DNA of 64,000 bases from Bacillota bacterium (lineage in GTDB: Bacteria; Bacillota; Clostridia; Peptostreptococcales; Anaerovoracaceae), in NCBI GenBank assembly GCA_017431785.1, contig JAFRKJ010000095.1, positions 1 through 64,000 of the forward strand. Direction: 5' to 3'. Every line of letters starts with the position of its first letter. The first letter of the stretch is position 1. The position numbers were made by a program, and so were the translations under genes. Below, piece by piece: positions 25,947 to 34,649 of this stretch. The notes under the pieces were generated by a model. It searched no databases. It was not told where the DNA came from and saw nothing but the letters and a program-made list of their open reading frames with translations.

Positions 25947-26867
25947 ATGATGGAGAGGAAACACGATAAAACGTATATAACCGGCGTGATTTCCATGCTC
26001 AGTTGCGATGTGCTCTGGGGTTTTCTGCCGATTTACTGGCAGGCTCTGCGGCCGATAGACTCCTGGGTCATCATATTTTACAGGATATTTCTCGTCGGGT
26101 TTGTGTCAGGCATCGCTACGCTGAAGATATACGGACTGGAGTCTGTGAAGGAGCAGCTCAGACCCAAAGGCAATGGCATCATGAACAGCGCCCTCAGATT
26201 TCCGCTGGCAGGACTTCTGATCACCGCCAACTGGAGTATCTATATCTGGGCAGTCAATGCAGATCATGTTATACAGACCTGTGTCGGCTACTATATCGAG
26301 CCGCTTATGGTCTGTGTTCTGGGAATCATTTTCTTTCGTGAGAAACTGACAGGGTTCAAACTAGTCGCATTCCTCTTTGCATTGGCCGGACTGGTTGTTC
26401 TGCTGGTTCACTTCAGACAGGTACCGGGTATTGCACTGGGATTGGCTCTTACGTTTGCAACGTATGCTGCTTTGAAGAAGCATTTTGACCTGCCCGCGAT
26501 CATGTCCGTATTTTTAGAAACGCTCTTTCTGATGCCTGCAGCTCTGGCAGTGGTCATCTGGCTTGAATGTACTGGAAACGGCGCTTTGGGCGTTGCGACA
26601 CCGGGGAAATACCTGCTTCTGCTGTGCTGCGGTATTCTCACGGCAGCGCCGCTGTCATTTTTTGCGGATGCAGCGACGAAGATCCCGCTCATTATGGTAG
26701 GATTGCTGGAGTATCTGTCACCATCCATATCCCTGGTGATCGGTATCTTCTTCATGAGAGAACCATTCGATCTGATGCAGTTTATTGCATTTGCAATTGT
26801 TTGGATAGGACTTGCCTTCTTCACCTATGGGGAGTTCAAAAATACAAAGGAAAACAGACTAGAATGA
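25947..26867 (+). CDS. RarD-like EamA family transporter
   Basis: 306 residues with ten predicted helices in two EamA repeats, as in the drug/metabolite transporter superfamily. The N-terminus (SMLSCDVLWGFLPIYWQAL) and the sequence ANWSIYIWAVNADHVIQTCVG match RarD proteins, once named for chloramphenicol sensitivity. Substrate unknown. Two adjacent ATGs (25947 and 25950) are possible; neither has ideal spacing to AGAGG. The stop overlaps the next ATG. Confidence 0.85.
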   Translation: MMERKHDKTYITGVISMLSCDVLWGFLPIYWQALRPIDSWVIIFYRIFLVGFVSGIATLKIYGLESVKEQLRPKGNGIMNSALRFPLAGLLITANWSIYIWAVNADHVIQTCVGYYIEPLMVCVLGIIFFREKLTGFKLVAFLFALAGLVVLLVHFRQVPGIALGLALTFATYAALKKHFDLPAIMSVFLETLFLMPAALAVVIWLECTGNGALGVATPGKYLLLLCCGILTAAPLSFFADAATKIPLIMVGLLEYLSPSISLVIGIFFMREPFDLMQFIAFAIVWIGLAFFTYGEFKNTKENRLE

Positions 26868-27838
26868 AGACAACAGAATCTAACATTGATATCGCATTAT
26901 ACGAACGATTCGGAGAGGGCTTTGACCGGTTCCGCTTCCCTGCAGATATTATCAGAGTCACATCCGGACGCGGCGGTGAATCGCTGCTCATCGTCGGAAG
27001 TGAAAAGACAGCTCTGTATGACTGCGGCATGGCATATTGTGGAGAGCACACGGCTGACAATATCACTAAAGCGCTGCAGCAACTGAAAGAGCAGGGGAAA
27101 ATTGAACAAACCAAGCTGGATTACATTCTCCTTAGTCACTCTCATTATGATCATATCGGCGGACTACCTTATATTCTGGAGCGTTTTCCGGAGGCTGTCG
27201 TCTTCGGAAGCAAGAAATGCCAGACTGTACTGAGCCGTGAAAACGCCAGGAAACTGATCCGAGAGTTGGGAGAAGAAGCGAGAGCGCTCTATACGCCCGG
27301 CAACAATACGCCGCTGAAGATGGATCCGCTTAAGGTCGATGTCGTCATGGAGGATGGCGATACACTGTCTCTCGGAAAAGAAACGATCACTGCATATGAA
27401 ACAAAAGGGCATACGGATTGCTCCTTAAGCTATTATCTTGATCCTCCGGGGCTTTTGTTCACCAGTGAGAGCACCGGGATTCTGGAGGGTGATGATTATG
27501 TTCATACGCCGTGTTTGAAGAGCTTTCCAGACTCTGTTGCATCGAGCTACAAATGCGAAAGTCTGCATCCGGTGTACATTTGTCTTTCGCACTTCGGTAT
27601 GATTCCTCAGGATATGAATAAAGAGTATTTCGTTTTGTTCCGGAAAGAATGCCAAAGTAAAATCGACTATGTCGATGAGATGATGCGCCGGGGTCTTTCC
27701 AATGATGAAATGCTGGCGAATTATCTCGTGAGATACTGGACGCCGCTCAAAGAGTCCGAACAGCCTTATGAGGCCTTTAAAATCAATTCCGGACATATAT
27801 TGAAAGCACTGATCAGAGCAGTGCAAGAAGGAAAATAG
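26864..27838 (+). CDS. MBL-fold metallo-hydrolase
   Basis: 324 residues. The metallo-beta-lactamase metal motif is HSHYDHIGG near residue 90; further ligands are in YETKGHTDCSLSYYL and the C-terminal LSHFGM. Hydrolase of unknown substrate in the glyoxalase II-like group. The true start is the ATG at 26864 overlapping the rarD stop (the frame is open further up but only inside rarD). AAAGGA is 11 bases upstream. Confidence 0.85.
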   Translation: MKTTESNIDIALYERFGEGFDRFRFPADIIRVTSGRGGESLLIVGSEKTALYDCGMAYCGEHTADNITKALQQLKEQGKIEQTKLDYILLSHSHYDHIGGLPYILERFPEAVVFGSKKCQTVLSRENARKLIRELGEEARALYTPGNNTPLKMDPLKVDVVMEDGDTLSLGKETITAYETKGHTDCSLSYYLDPPGLLFTSESTGILEGDDYVHTPCLKSFPDSVASSYKCESLHPVYICLSHFGMIPQDMNKEYFVLFRKECQSKIDYVDEMMRRGLSNDEMLANYLVRYWTPLKESEQPYEAFKINSGHILKALIRAVQEGK

Positions 27839-27852
27839 ATAGGAGAAAAAAG

Positions 27853-28611
27853 ATGTTTGATGCAGAAAAAGTCAAAAACGATATCATCGCATGGATCAGA
27901 GAATGGTTTGAAATCAATGGCAAAGGCTGCAATGCCGTCATTGGAATCTCCGGAGGAAAGGACAGCTCCGTTGTGGCTGCTCTTTGCACCGAAGCATTAG
28001 GGAAGGACCGTGTAGTCGGTGTGATGATGCCGAGAGGCTACCAGTTTGACATCGATGTAGCAAGAGCGCTGATTGATCACCTTGGTATCAGAGGCATCGA
28101 AGTAAATGTGGGAGAAGCCTGTGACGCAGTTGAGAAACAGGTCGAAGCAGCATTCGGAGAGGTATCTGTGCAGACGAAGACGAATATCCCGCCGAGAGTC
28201 AGGATGACCATGCTCTATGCGACATCCCAGACGGTCAACGGCCGCGTTGCAAATACCTGCAACCTATCAGAAGATTATGTCGGTTACAATACCATTTACG
28301 GCGATAACGCCGGTGATTTCAGCCCGCTGAGCATGCTTACAGTACAGGAAGTCAAGGCGGTTGGAAGAGCATTGAATCTGCCATCTATGTTCGTGGATAA
28401 AGTTCCGATCGACGGGCTGCAGGGAAAAACAGATGAAGACAATCTCGGATTCACATACGCTGCTTTGGACAGATATATCAGAGAAGGTGTATGCGAAGAT
28501 CCTGTGGCAAAAGAGCGCATTGACAAAAAGCATGCAATGAATCTGTTCAAGATGCGCACGATGCCGAAGTTTGAATATGAAGTCGAACAGTGGAGGTCAT
28601 TATGGCAGTAA
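27853..28611 (+). CDS. nadE: NH3-dependent NAD(+) synthetase
   Basis: 252 residues, the short form without a glutaminase domain. The PP-loop SGGKDSSV is at 33-40; TCNLSEDYVGYNTIYGD and the C-terminal EVEQW region match NadE. It amidates nicotinic acid adenine dinucleotide to NAD with free ammonia, which an amino-acid fermenter has in plenty. TAGGAG precedes the ATG. Confidence 0.94.
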   Translation: MFDAEKVKNDIIAWIREWFEINGKGCNAVIGISGGKDSSVVAALCTEALGKDRVVGVMMPRGYQFDIDVARALIDHLGIRGIEVNVGEACDAVEKQVEAAFGEVSVQTKTNIPPRVRMTMLYATSQTVNGRVANTCNLSEDYVGYNTIYGDNAGDFSPLSMLTVQEVKAVGRALNLPSMFVDKVPIDGLQGKTDEDNLGFTYAALDRYIREGVCEDPVAKERIDKKHAMNLFKMRTMPKFEYEVEQWRSLWQ

Positions 28612-28829
28612 CAAAAGAAATGATCGATCGGATCAACGAACTGGCTGCAAAGAAGAAGGCCGAAGGGCTGACTGCAGAGGAACAGGCAGAGCAGAAGGTG
28701 CTTTACAAAGACTATCTGGCATCCATCCGGGGCAGTATGAAAGCCCAGCTGGACAATGTCAGATTCGTGGAAGATCTTTCAGAAGAAGAATTAAAAGAAG
28801 AGCTTGCAAATAGGACTAAAAAGGTATAA
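28602..28829 (+). CDS. DUF896 (YnzC-like) protein
   Basis: 75 residues, two-helix DUF896 protein like B. subtilis YnzC. The core is INELAAKKKAEGLTAEEQAE followed by LYKDYLASIRGSMKAQLDNV. YnzC relatives in B. subtilis are SOS-linked, but no LexA box is seen here. GGAGG lies 6 bases before ATG 28602, which is preferred over an in-frame ATG at 28590. It overlaps nadE by 10 bases. Confidence 0.88.
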   Translation: MAVTKEMIDRINELAAKKKAEGLTAEEQAEQKVLYKDYLASIRGSMKAQLDNVRFVEDLSEEELKEELANRTKKV

Positions 28830-28830
28830 T
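28804..28830 (+). promoter_or_regulatory. Promoter of the cysteine desulfurase operon
   Basis: TTGCAA at 28804-28809 and TATAAT at 28825-28830 with a short 15-base spacer, lying over the end of the DUF896 gene. The spacer contains the dyad-like element TAGGACTAAAAAGGT. Confidence 0.5.
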
Positions 28831-28854
28831 ATTATCTAGACCTAATGAGTATAG
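28810..28854. promoter_or_regulatory. Candidate Rrf2/IscR-type operator pair at the cysteine desulfurase promoter
   Basis: ATAGGACTAAAAAGGTAT overlaps the promoter spacer and -10. A second, inverted relative, CTAGACCTAATGAGTATAG, follows at 28836-28854. Both show the ATA...ACT...AGGT/AGT...TAT pattern reminiscent of IscR-class sites. Almost the same sequence occurs upstream of gcvT at 33026. Regulator assignment is inference. Confidence 0.45.
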
Positions 28855-28877
28855 ATTAATTTAAGGAGATGCAGTAC

Positions 28878-30056
28878 ATGAGAAACGTCTATATGGACTA
28901 TTCGGCAACGACTCCTGTCAAGGAAGAAGTTGTGAAGGAAATGATCCCGTACTTTACAGAAAAGTTCGGTAATCCATCGAGTCTTTATGCACCTGGACTG
29001 GAAGCAAAAGACGGCCTGACGAAGGCAAGACAGCAGGTTGCAGATCTTATTAACGCGGAAGAAAGGGAAATCTTCTTCACGTCCTGCGGCACTGAGGCTG
29101 ACAACTGGGTTATCGAAGGAGTTGCTGACGCACGCAAAAACAAGGGTAATCACATTATTACAACAAAGATTGAGCATCATGCGATTCTGCATACATGTCA
29201 GTATCTTGAAAAGCACGGCGTTGAGGTTACATATCTTGATGTTGACAGTGAGGGGTTCGTTTCTCCTGCAGACCTGGAAGCTGCCATCAAAGACACAACG
29301 ATCCTCGTAAGCATCATGATGGTGAACAATGAAGTAGGAACGATCCAGCCGATCAAAGAGCTGGCTGCGATCGCCAAGTCACATGACGTTCTCTTCCATA
29401 CAGATACAGTGCAGGCCATCGGCAATATTCCGATCGATGTCAAGGAGTTAGGCGTTGATTTCATCTCCATGTCCGCCCATAAAATTTACGGGCCGAAGGG
29501 AATCGGCGCACTTTATAAGAGAGCCGGCATCAATATCCCGAGCTTCGTTCACGGCGGAGCGCAGGAAAAGAAAAAGAGAGCTGGTACGGAGAATACAGCC
29601 GGTATCGTCGGATTCGGCAAAGCGGCGGAAATGGCAAAGCGTGATCTCTATGAACACGCTGCTCATTCTGATAAATTGAGAAGAATGCTCTGGGAAAAGA
29701 TCGAGGCTGAGATTCCGAACATCACGCTCAATGGTCCGAAGGATTTCACGAAGAGACATCCTGGAAATCTGAACATTTCCTTTGACTTCGTGGAGGGAGA
29801 ATCAATTCTTCTTCTGCTCGATGCTAACGGCATCAGCGTGAGCACAGGATCAGCTTGCTCTTCAGAATCACTGGACACTTCCCATGTTCTGAATGCGCTC
29901 AATGTTCCTCCTGAAAAGGCGAACGGTGCGGTGCGATTTACAGTCGGTGATTTCACGACAGAAGAGGATATCGATTACGTAGTTGAAAAACTGAAAGAAA
30001 TTGTTGCTAAGCTTAGAGAATTATCACCGGTCAACGGTATGGAAGGATGGAAATAA
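28878..30056 (+). CDS. Cysteine desulfurase (IscS/NifS-type)
   Basis: 392 residues. PLP-binding lysine K202 is in SMSAHKIYGPKG, H101 stacks on the cofactor (KIEHHAILHTC), and the mobile catalytic Cys is in STGSACSSES near residue 327. It takes sulfur from cysteine to build Fe-S clusters on IscU, encoded one base downstream. An ATG exists at 28869, but ATG 28878 is correctly spaced from AAGGAG. Confidence 0.95.
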   Translation: MRNVYMDYSATTPVKEEVVKEMIPYFTEKFGNPSSLYAPGLEAKDGLTKARQQVADLINAEEREIFFTSCGTEADNWVIEGVADARKNKGNHIITTKIEHHAILHTCQYLEKHGVEVTYLDVDSEGFVSPADLEAAIKDTTILVSIMMVNNEVGTIQPIKELAAIAKSHDVLFHTDTVQAIGNIPIDVKELGVDFISMSAHKIYGPKGIGALYKRAGINIPSFVHGGAQEKKKRAGTENTAGIVGFGKAAEMAKRDLYEHAAHSDKLRRMLWEKIEAEIPNITLNGPKDFTKRHPGNLNISFDFVEGESILLLLDANGISVSTGSACSSESLDTSHVLNALNVPPEKANGAVRFTVGDFTTEEDIDYVVEKLKEIVAKLRELSPVNGMEGWK

Positions 30057-30057
30057 A

Positions 30058-30513
30058 ATGGCTTTATATAATGATACAGTAATGGAACATTTCATGAACC
30101 CTCATAATGTGGGTGAAATTGAAAACCCTGATGGCAAGGGCATCTACGGAAGTCCTGTATGCGGCGATATGATGCTGGTTACGATCAACGTTGATGACAA
30201 TGACGTTATTACTGACGCCAAGTTCAAGACTTATGGCTGCGGCAGTGCCATCGCTTCTTCCAGTATGGCTACCGATATGATCAAAGGCATGACCATCGAT
30301 GAAGCGCTTGAAGTCAGCAACAAGAAGATCGTGGAGGAACTGGGCGGACTGCCTGCAATCAAAATCCACTGTTCTGTTCTGGCGGAGCATGCGATCAAAA
30401 ACGCGATCTATGATTATGCCGAAAAGAATGGAAAGACCTACAAAGGACTGGAAGGGTACGTTCCTGAAACAGATCCTGACGCACACGAACACGGCTGTCA
30501 GGTCGAAGAATAA
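30058..30513 (+). CDS. Fe-S cluster scaffold IscU/NifU-like protein
   Basis: 151 residues. The three cluster-ligating cysteines are C35 (PVCGDMM, followed by D37), C61 (YGCGSAIASSS) and C105 (IHCSVLAEHAI). The C-terminus ends in a His/Cys-containing tail (HEHGC). It assembles clusters using sulfur from the upstream desulfurase. No iscA, hscA or fdx is nearby, the common reduced ISC arrangement of Clostridia. Confidence 0.95.
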   Translation: MALYNDTVMEHFMNPHNVGEIENPDGKGIYGSPVCGDMMLVTINVDDNDVITDAKFKTYGCGSAIASSSMATDMIKGMTIDEALEVSNKKIVEELGGLPAIKIHCSVLAEHAIKNAIYDYAEKNGKTYKGLEGYVPETDPDAHEHGCQVEE

Positions 30514-30516
30514 CAA

Positions 30517-31488
30517 ATGAAAAAGAACAAACTCGGAAACACAGATCTATTTGTAACACCAATCGGGCTGGGTGTGCTGACAATCGGCTATACCCAGCTT
30601 GATTTGCCTTTGGAAGAGGGCGCGGAGATCGTAAAGTACGCTTATGAGAAAGGTATCCGGCTTTTTGATACGGCGCAGTACTATGAGACTTACCCGTTTA
30701 TCAGGGAGGCTTTCAAAGGGATTGACCTTAGTCCGGATAATCCGGATCGTCCGATCATAGCCAGCAAGAGTCTGGACCACTCCTATGAAGAGATGAAAGC
30801 TGCGATCCATGAGTGCCTCGACGCTCTGGGAATTGATCACATCGATATCTTCAAAATGCACGAAGTCCGTCAGGAACCGGACTGGTCCGATCGGGCAGGA
30901 GCATGGCAGTGTCTGATCGACTACAAAAAGAAGGGCATTGTCGGAGCGATTGGAGTATCGACTCATCATGTGGACATCACTGAAATGATGGCGGATATCC
31001 CTGAGTGCGACATTGTATTCCCGCTGATCAATTACGCAGGACTGGGCATCAGAAAGGGCGATGGTCCGGGAACTGCAGAGGAGATGGCTGCGGCTATCAA
31101 AAAATGTCTGGATGCAGGCAAAGGCGTCTTTGCCATGAAGGCATTTGGCGGCGGCAATCTGACAAACACCTACATGAAGTCCCTGAATTATGTCCGTGAT
31201 TTGGGATGCCATTCGATTATGATCGGTATGGGAAAGAAATCTGAGATCGATGATATCGTCAGATATGCGGAAGGGGTACTTCCGGAGGAATATCAGCCGG
31301 AGACAAAAGATAAAAAGATTCACATCGACCAGGGCGACTGTGAAGCTTGCTACTCCTGCGTTGAGAGATGTCCGAACAATGCCATCTACATCAATGATGC
31401 AGGCCTTGCAGATGTCAACTACGATGTCTGTCTGACATGCGGATACTGTGCGCCGGTATGCCCGGTCCGCGCCATTATTATGTGGTGA
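30517..31488 (+). CDS. Aldo/keto reductase with C-terminal 2x[4Fe-4S] ferredoxin domain
   Basis: 323 residues. Residues 1-260 are an aldo/keto reductase barrel with tetrad D51, Y56, K84 and H115. Residues 270-323 are a bacterial ferredoxin domain with C275/278/281/285 and C305/308/311/315. The combination suggests electron transfer between ferredoxin-type clusters and a carbonyl substrate. It starts 4 bases after iscU, so it may be co-expressed with its cluster supplier. Substrate unknown. Confidence 0.9.
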   Translation: MKKNKLGNTDLFVTPIGLGVLTIGYTQLDLPLEEGAEIVKYAYEKGIRLFDTAQYYETYPFIREAFKGIDLSPDNPDRPIIASKSLDHSYEEMKAAIHECLDALGIDHIDIFKMHEVRQEPDWSDRAGAWQCLIDYKKKGIVGAIGVSTHHVDITEMMADIPECDIVFPLINYAGLGIRKGDGPGTAEEMAAAIKKCLDAGKGVFAMKAFGGGNLTNTYMKSLNYVRDLGCHSIMIGMGKKSEIDDIVRYAEGVLPEEYQPETKDKKIHIDQGDCEACYSCVERCPNNAIYINDAGLADVNYDVCLTCGYCAPVCPVRAIIMW

Positions 31489-31505
31489 TTTTGCATGATA
31501 AACAG

Positions 31506-31534
31506 TTGTTTCAGATATCAGATTATGCTATTAT
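31506..31534 (+). promoter_or_regulatory. Promoter of the glycine riboswitch transcript
   Basis: TTGTTT at 31506-31511, 17-base spacer, TATTAT at 31529-31534. The +1 would be near 31541, about ten bases before the riboswitch. Confidence 0.6.
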
Positions 31535-31550
31535 CTTTTATAAGAGAATA

Positions 31551-31680
31551 GTGGCCCGGATGAAGAATCTGTGAGAGACTTGGCCAAAGCTTAATCAAGC
31601 TGAAAGCTGAAGCACCGAAGGGGCAAGACGGCAGAGATATCGTCGAAACTCTCAGGTACCAGGGATCAGATTCGGACGGG
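31551..31680 (+). promoter_or_regulatory. Glycine riboswitch, single aptamer
   Basis: Conserved core elements are GTGAGAGAC at 31571, CACCGAAGGGGCAA at 31612 and GAAACTCTCAGGTA at 31645. P1 is GAATCTG (31565-31571) with CAGATTC (31667-31673), extended by CCCG (31555) with CGGG (31677). Only one aptamer is present; a second ACCGAAGG core is absent. It binds glycine and probably switches on the downstream gene, as in gcv operons. Confidence 0.92.
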
Positions 31681-31699
31681 ACTCTGAAGATGTTTTTTG

Positions 31700-31733
31700 A
31701 CAGAGGGAAAGGTATATTTTCCTCTGTTTTTTA
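31700..31733 (+). terminator. Riboswitch-controlled terminator
   Basis: ACAGAGGGAAA and TTTTCCTCTGT form an 11-bp stem with a 6-base loop followed by TTTTTATT. The 5' arm CAGAG can alternatively pair with CTCTG at 31682-31686 next to the aptamer, a possible antiterminator. This is the expression platform of the glycine riboswitch. Confidence 0.85.
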
Positions 31734-31771
31734 TTAGAAATCAAAAGATAGATGTGAAAGGATGGAATGCA

Positions 31772-32995
31772 ATGAGTAAAACAGGTTTTTCAGCTGCAGA
31801 TATTCTTCTGCCGGCAAAAGGCAACTATGAGACATGGGCAGTCGTAGCATGCGACCAGTTCACTTCACAGCCGGAATACTGGGAAAGAGTGGAGAAAACA
31901 GTTGGGGATAATCCTTCAACATTCCGTATCATTCTGCCGGAGGCACAGCTTTCTGACGGTCATACGGAAGAACACATCGATAAAATCAATGCAACAATGA
32001 AAGAGTATCTGGAAACAGGTGTATTCCAGGAGTATCCTGATTCCATGATCTATCTGGAAAGAGTGCAGAGTGACGGTAAGATCAGAAGAGGCCTGATCGG
32101 AAAGATAGACCTTGAAGAATATGATTATTCCAAAGGCAGTACGTCCCTCGTCAGAGCTACAGAAGGCACAGTGCTTGAAAGAATCCCGCCTAGACAGGCA
32201 GTCAGAAGGGATGCTGCAATCGAGCTTCCTCACGTTATGCTCCTGATCGACGACGTACAGAATTCAGTCATCGGACCTCTCTCAGCATGTGAAGATGTCA
32301 TCTATGATTTCGACCTCATGGAAGGCGGCGGCCACGCGAAAGCATGGCTTGTTCCGGAAGAGCTGAAGGACGGCGCATGCAAGGCCCTGGAAGCTCTGGC
32401 AGACGCACAACCGCTTCTGTTTGCTGTAGGTGACGGCAACCATTCGCTGGCTTCGGCAAAAGCCCTCTACGAAGAGGAAAAGGCGAAATTCGGGCCAGGC
32501 AGTGAGGATACGCTCCCATCAAGATATGCTCTTGTTGAAATCGTAAATCTTTATGATGAAGCACTGGAATTCGAACCGATCCACAGGGTTCTGTTCGATG
32601 TTGATCCTGAAGCACTTCTGAAGGCCTTTAAGGAAGAATACCCATCTACCATAGACGGCAAAGGGGAAGGTCACGTGATTCGTTATGCCTATGAAGGTGT
32701 TGACGAATATCTTACAGTGACAGAGCCAAAGGCTCAGCTGGAAGTAGGAACACTGCAGTCATTCCTTGACAAGTACATCAAGGAACACGGCATCGGTATC
32801 GACTACGTTCACGGTGATGAAATCACCATTGAACTGGGTCAGAAACCAGGCTGCATGGCATTTCTCTTACCTGCAATGGATAAGGGTGACCTGTTCAGAT
32901 CTGTTATCAATGACGGCGCTCTTCCAAGAAAAACATTTTCTATGGGTCACGCTGAAGACAAGAGATACTATATCGAGGCTAGAAAAATCAAATAA
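31772..32995 (+). CDS. DUF1015 family protein under glycine riboswitch control
   Basis: 407 residues covering the whole DUF1015 domain; FADGNHSL-like motif appears as AVGDGNHSLASAKAL near residue 215, and the N-terminus has the typical ADILLPAKGNYETWAVVACD. Cytoplasmic, no cofactor motif recognised. Relatives in Clostridia often lie by serine-synthesis genes (from memory). Here the gene sits behind a glycine riboswitch and just ahead of the glycine cleavage operon, which ties it to glycine/serine metabolism. Start ATG 31772 has AAAGGA upstream; the frame is open further up through the terminator. Confidence 0.88.
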   Translation: MSKTGFSAADILLPAKGNYETWAVVACDQFTSQPEYWERVEKTVGDNPSTFRIILPEAQLSDGHTEEHIDKINATMKEYLETGVFQEYPDSMIYLERVQSDGKIRRGLIGKIDLEEYDYSKGSTSLVRATEGTVLERIPPRQAVRRDAAIELPHVMLLIDDVQNSVIGPLSACEDVIYDFDLMEGGGHAKAWLVPEELKDGACKALEALADAQPLLFAVGDGNHSLASAKALYEEEKAKFGPGSEDTLPSRYALVEIVNLYDEALEFEPIHRVLFDVDPEALLKAFKEEYPSTIDGKGEGHVIRYAYEGVDEYLTVTEPKAQLEVGTLQSFLDKYIKEHGIGIDYVHGDEITIELGQKPGCMAFLLPAMDKGDLFRSVINDGALPRKTFSMGHAEDKRYYIEARKIK

Positions 32996-33025
32996 TCACC
33001 CAATTTATAGTGCTTTTTTCGCAAA

Positions 33026-33061
33026 ATAGGACTAAAAAAGGTCTATGTTTTGTGTTATAAT
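33026..33061 (+). promoter_or_regulatory. gcvT promoter -10 with Rrf2-like dyad
   Basis: TATAAT at 33056-33061 has no good -35. In the -35 zone lies ATAGGACTAAAAAAGGTCTA (33026-33045), ending in TAT, an imperfect dyad (ATAG...CTAT) nearly identical to the element at 28810. The lack of a -35 suggests an activator or a regulated promoter. Confidence 0.45.
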
Positions 33062-33115
33062 ACCGTCTGTATTAATTTAGATAGTTAAAGTGATAAAATG
33101 CAAAAAGGAGAAATT

Positions 33116-34204
33116 ATGGAACTGAAAACTCCACTGTATGAAAAACACCTGGAATATGGCGGCAAAATGGTACCGTTCGGAGGGTATATTCTTCCGGTAC
33201 AGTACAAATCATCAGGCGTCATCAAGGAGCACATGGCTGTAAGAACCGCAGCGGGAATGTTCGATGTCTCACATATGGGAGAGATTCTCTGTGAGGGTCT
33301 GGATGCACTTGCCAATCTCAACATGATTCTGACCAATGATTTTACGAATATGGTTGATGAACAGGCAAGATATTCACCGATGTGCAACGAGAGAGGTGGA
33401 ACAGTTGATGACCTTATCGTCTACAAAATGAATCCTGAAAAGTATTTCATCGTCGTCAATGCAGCGAATAAGGATAAGGACTACAAGTGGATGTGCGATC
33501 ATCAGTTCGGGGATGTAACGTTTACGGATGTTTCCTCGCAGTATGCGCAGATTGCTGTGCAGGGTCCTAAGGCAAAGGACATTATCGCGAAGATCTGCAG
33601 TGATGGCAGCATTCCGGAAAAGTATTATTATGCCAAGTTTGGCGCAGAAGTAGCCGGTATCCCTTGTATTTGTTCAACAACAGGATATACAGGTGAAGAT
33701 GGTGTGGAAATATACCTGCCTGCTGCTAAGGCTCCTGAAATGTGGGATGCCATTTACGAAGCAGGAAAGGATGATGGGCTCATCCCATGCGGGCTCGGCG
33801 CCAGAGATACGCTGAGAATGGAGGCGGGAATGCCGCTCTATGGTCATGAGATGAATGATGACATCTCACCAAGGGAAGCAGGCCTCATGTTTGCCATCAA
33901 ACTCAAAAAAACAGTCGATTTCATCGGTAAGGCACCGATGATTGAAGCTGGCAAACCAGCGGTTGTCCGAGTTGGTCTGAAGATTACAGGCAGAGGAATT
34001 GCCCGTGAACATCAGGATGTTTATGTAAACGGAGAAAAGGTCGGTTACACAACGTCCGGAACCAAGTGCCCATACTTTGATTATCCGATTGCAATGGCAC
34101 GCATCCCAAGAGAATACAAGGAAATCGGAACAAAAGTACAGGTGGATGTCAGAGGCCGTATGGTCGATGCTGAAGTATGCGAACTTCCGTTTTACAAGAG
34201 ATAA
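33116..34204 (+). CDS. gcvT: Glycine cleavage system T protein (aminomethyltransferase)
   Basis: 362 residues. Typical features are the start LKTPLYEKHLEYGGKMVPFGGY, MFDVSHMGEI and the folate-site region CICSTTGYTGEDGVEIY. It moves the methylene group from the aminomethyl-lipoyl H protein to tetrahydrofolate, releasing ammonia. ATG 33116 follows AAAGGAG; an earlier ATG at 33098 is upstream of that site. First gene of gcvT-H-PA-PB-lpdA. Confidence 0.96.
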   Translation: MELKTPLYEKHLEYGGKMVPFGGYILPVQYKSSGVIKEHMAVRTAAGMFDVSHMGEILCEGLDALANLNMILTNDFTNMVDEQARYSPMCNERGGTVDDLIVYKMNPEKYFIVVNAANKDKDYKWMCDHQFGDVTFTDVSSQYAQIAVQGPKAKDIIAKICSDGSIPEKYYYAKFGAEVAGIPCICSTTGYTGEDGVEIYLPAAKAPEMWDAIYEAGKDDGLIPCGLGARDTLRMEAGMPLYGHEMNDDISPREAGLMFAIKLKKTVDFIGKAPMIEAGKPAVVRVGLKITGRGIAREHQDVYVNGEKVGYTTSGTKCPYFDYPIAMARIPREYKEIGTKVQVDVRGRMVDAEVCELPFYKR

Positions 34205-34250
34205 TCATCAGTCAATTATTTAATAGTTTATTATATAAAGGAGAACAAAA

Positions 34251-34631
34251 ATGGAACTTAAGAATGATGCACTTTACATGAAATCACACGAATGGGTTGT
34301 TATCGATGGAGATACTGCTACAGTCGGCATTTCAGACTATGCACAGTCAGAACTGGGAGATCTGGTATTTGTAAACCTGCCGGAACCTGGTGATGAAGTA
34401 ACTGCAGGTGAAACTTTCGCCGATGTCGAATCTGTAAAAGCTGTATCTGACATTTATTCACCTGTTTCAGGAGTGATCGCTGAAATCAACGAAGAACTCC
34501 TCGATGCGCCTGAGCTCATCAATGAAAACGCAAATGATGCATGGTTCATTAAGGTTGAAAACGTAACAGAACAGGCAGAAGAACTCATGTCTCCGGAAGA
34601 TTATGAAACATTCTGCGCTGAAGAAGAATAA
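34251..34631 (+). CDS. gcvH: Glycine cleavage system H protein
   Basis: 126 residues. The lipoylated lysine is K63 in [16 protein letters not shown]. It shuttles the aminomethyl group between P and T proteins and hands reduced lipoyl to dihydrolipoyl dehydrogenase. AAGGAG precedes the ATG. Confidence 0.97.
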   Translation: MELKNDALYMKSHEWVVIDGDTATVGISDYAQSELGDLVFVNLPEPGDEVTAGETFADVESVKAVSDIYSPVSGVIAEINEELLDAPELINENANDAWFIKVENVTEQAEELMSPEDYETFCAEEE

Positions 34632-34649
34632 TCAGGAAAGGCGGTATAT

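Noticed and set aside
31681..31771. Second glycine aptamer
   Set aside because: No second ACCGAAGG/CTCTCAGG core; the sequence is the terminator platform.
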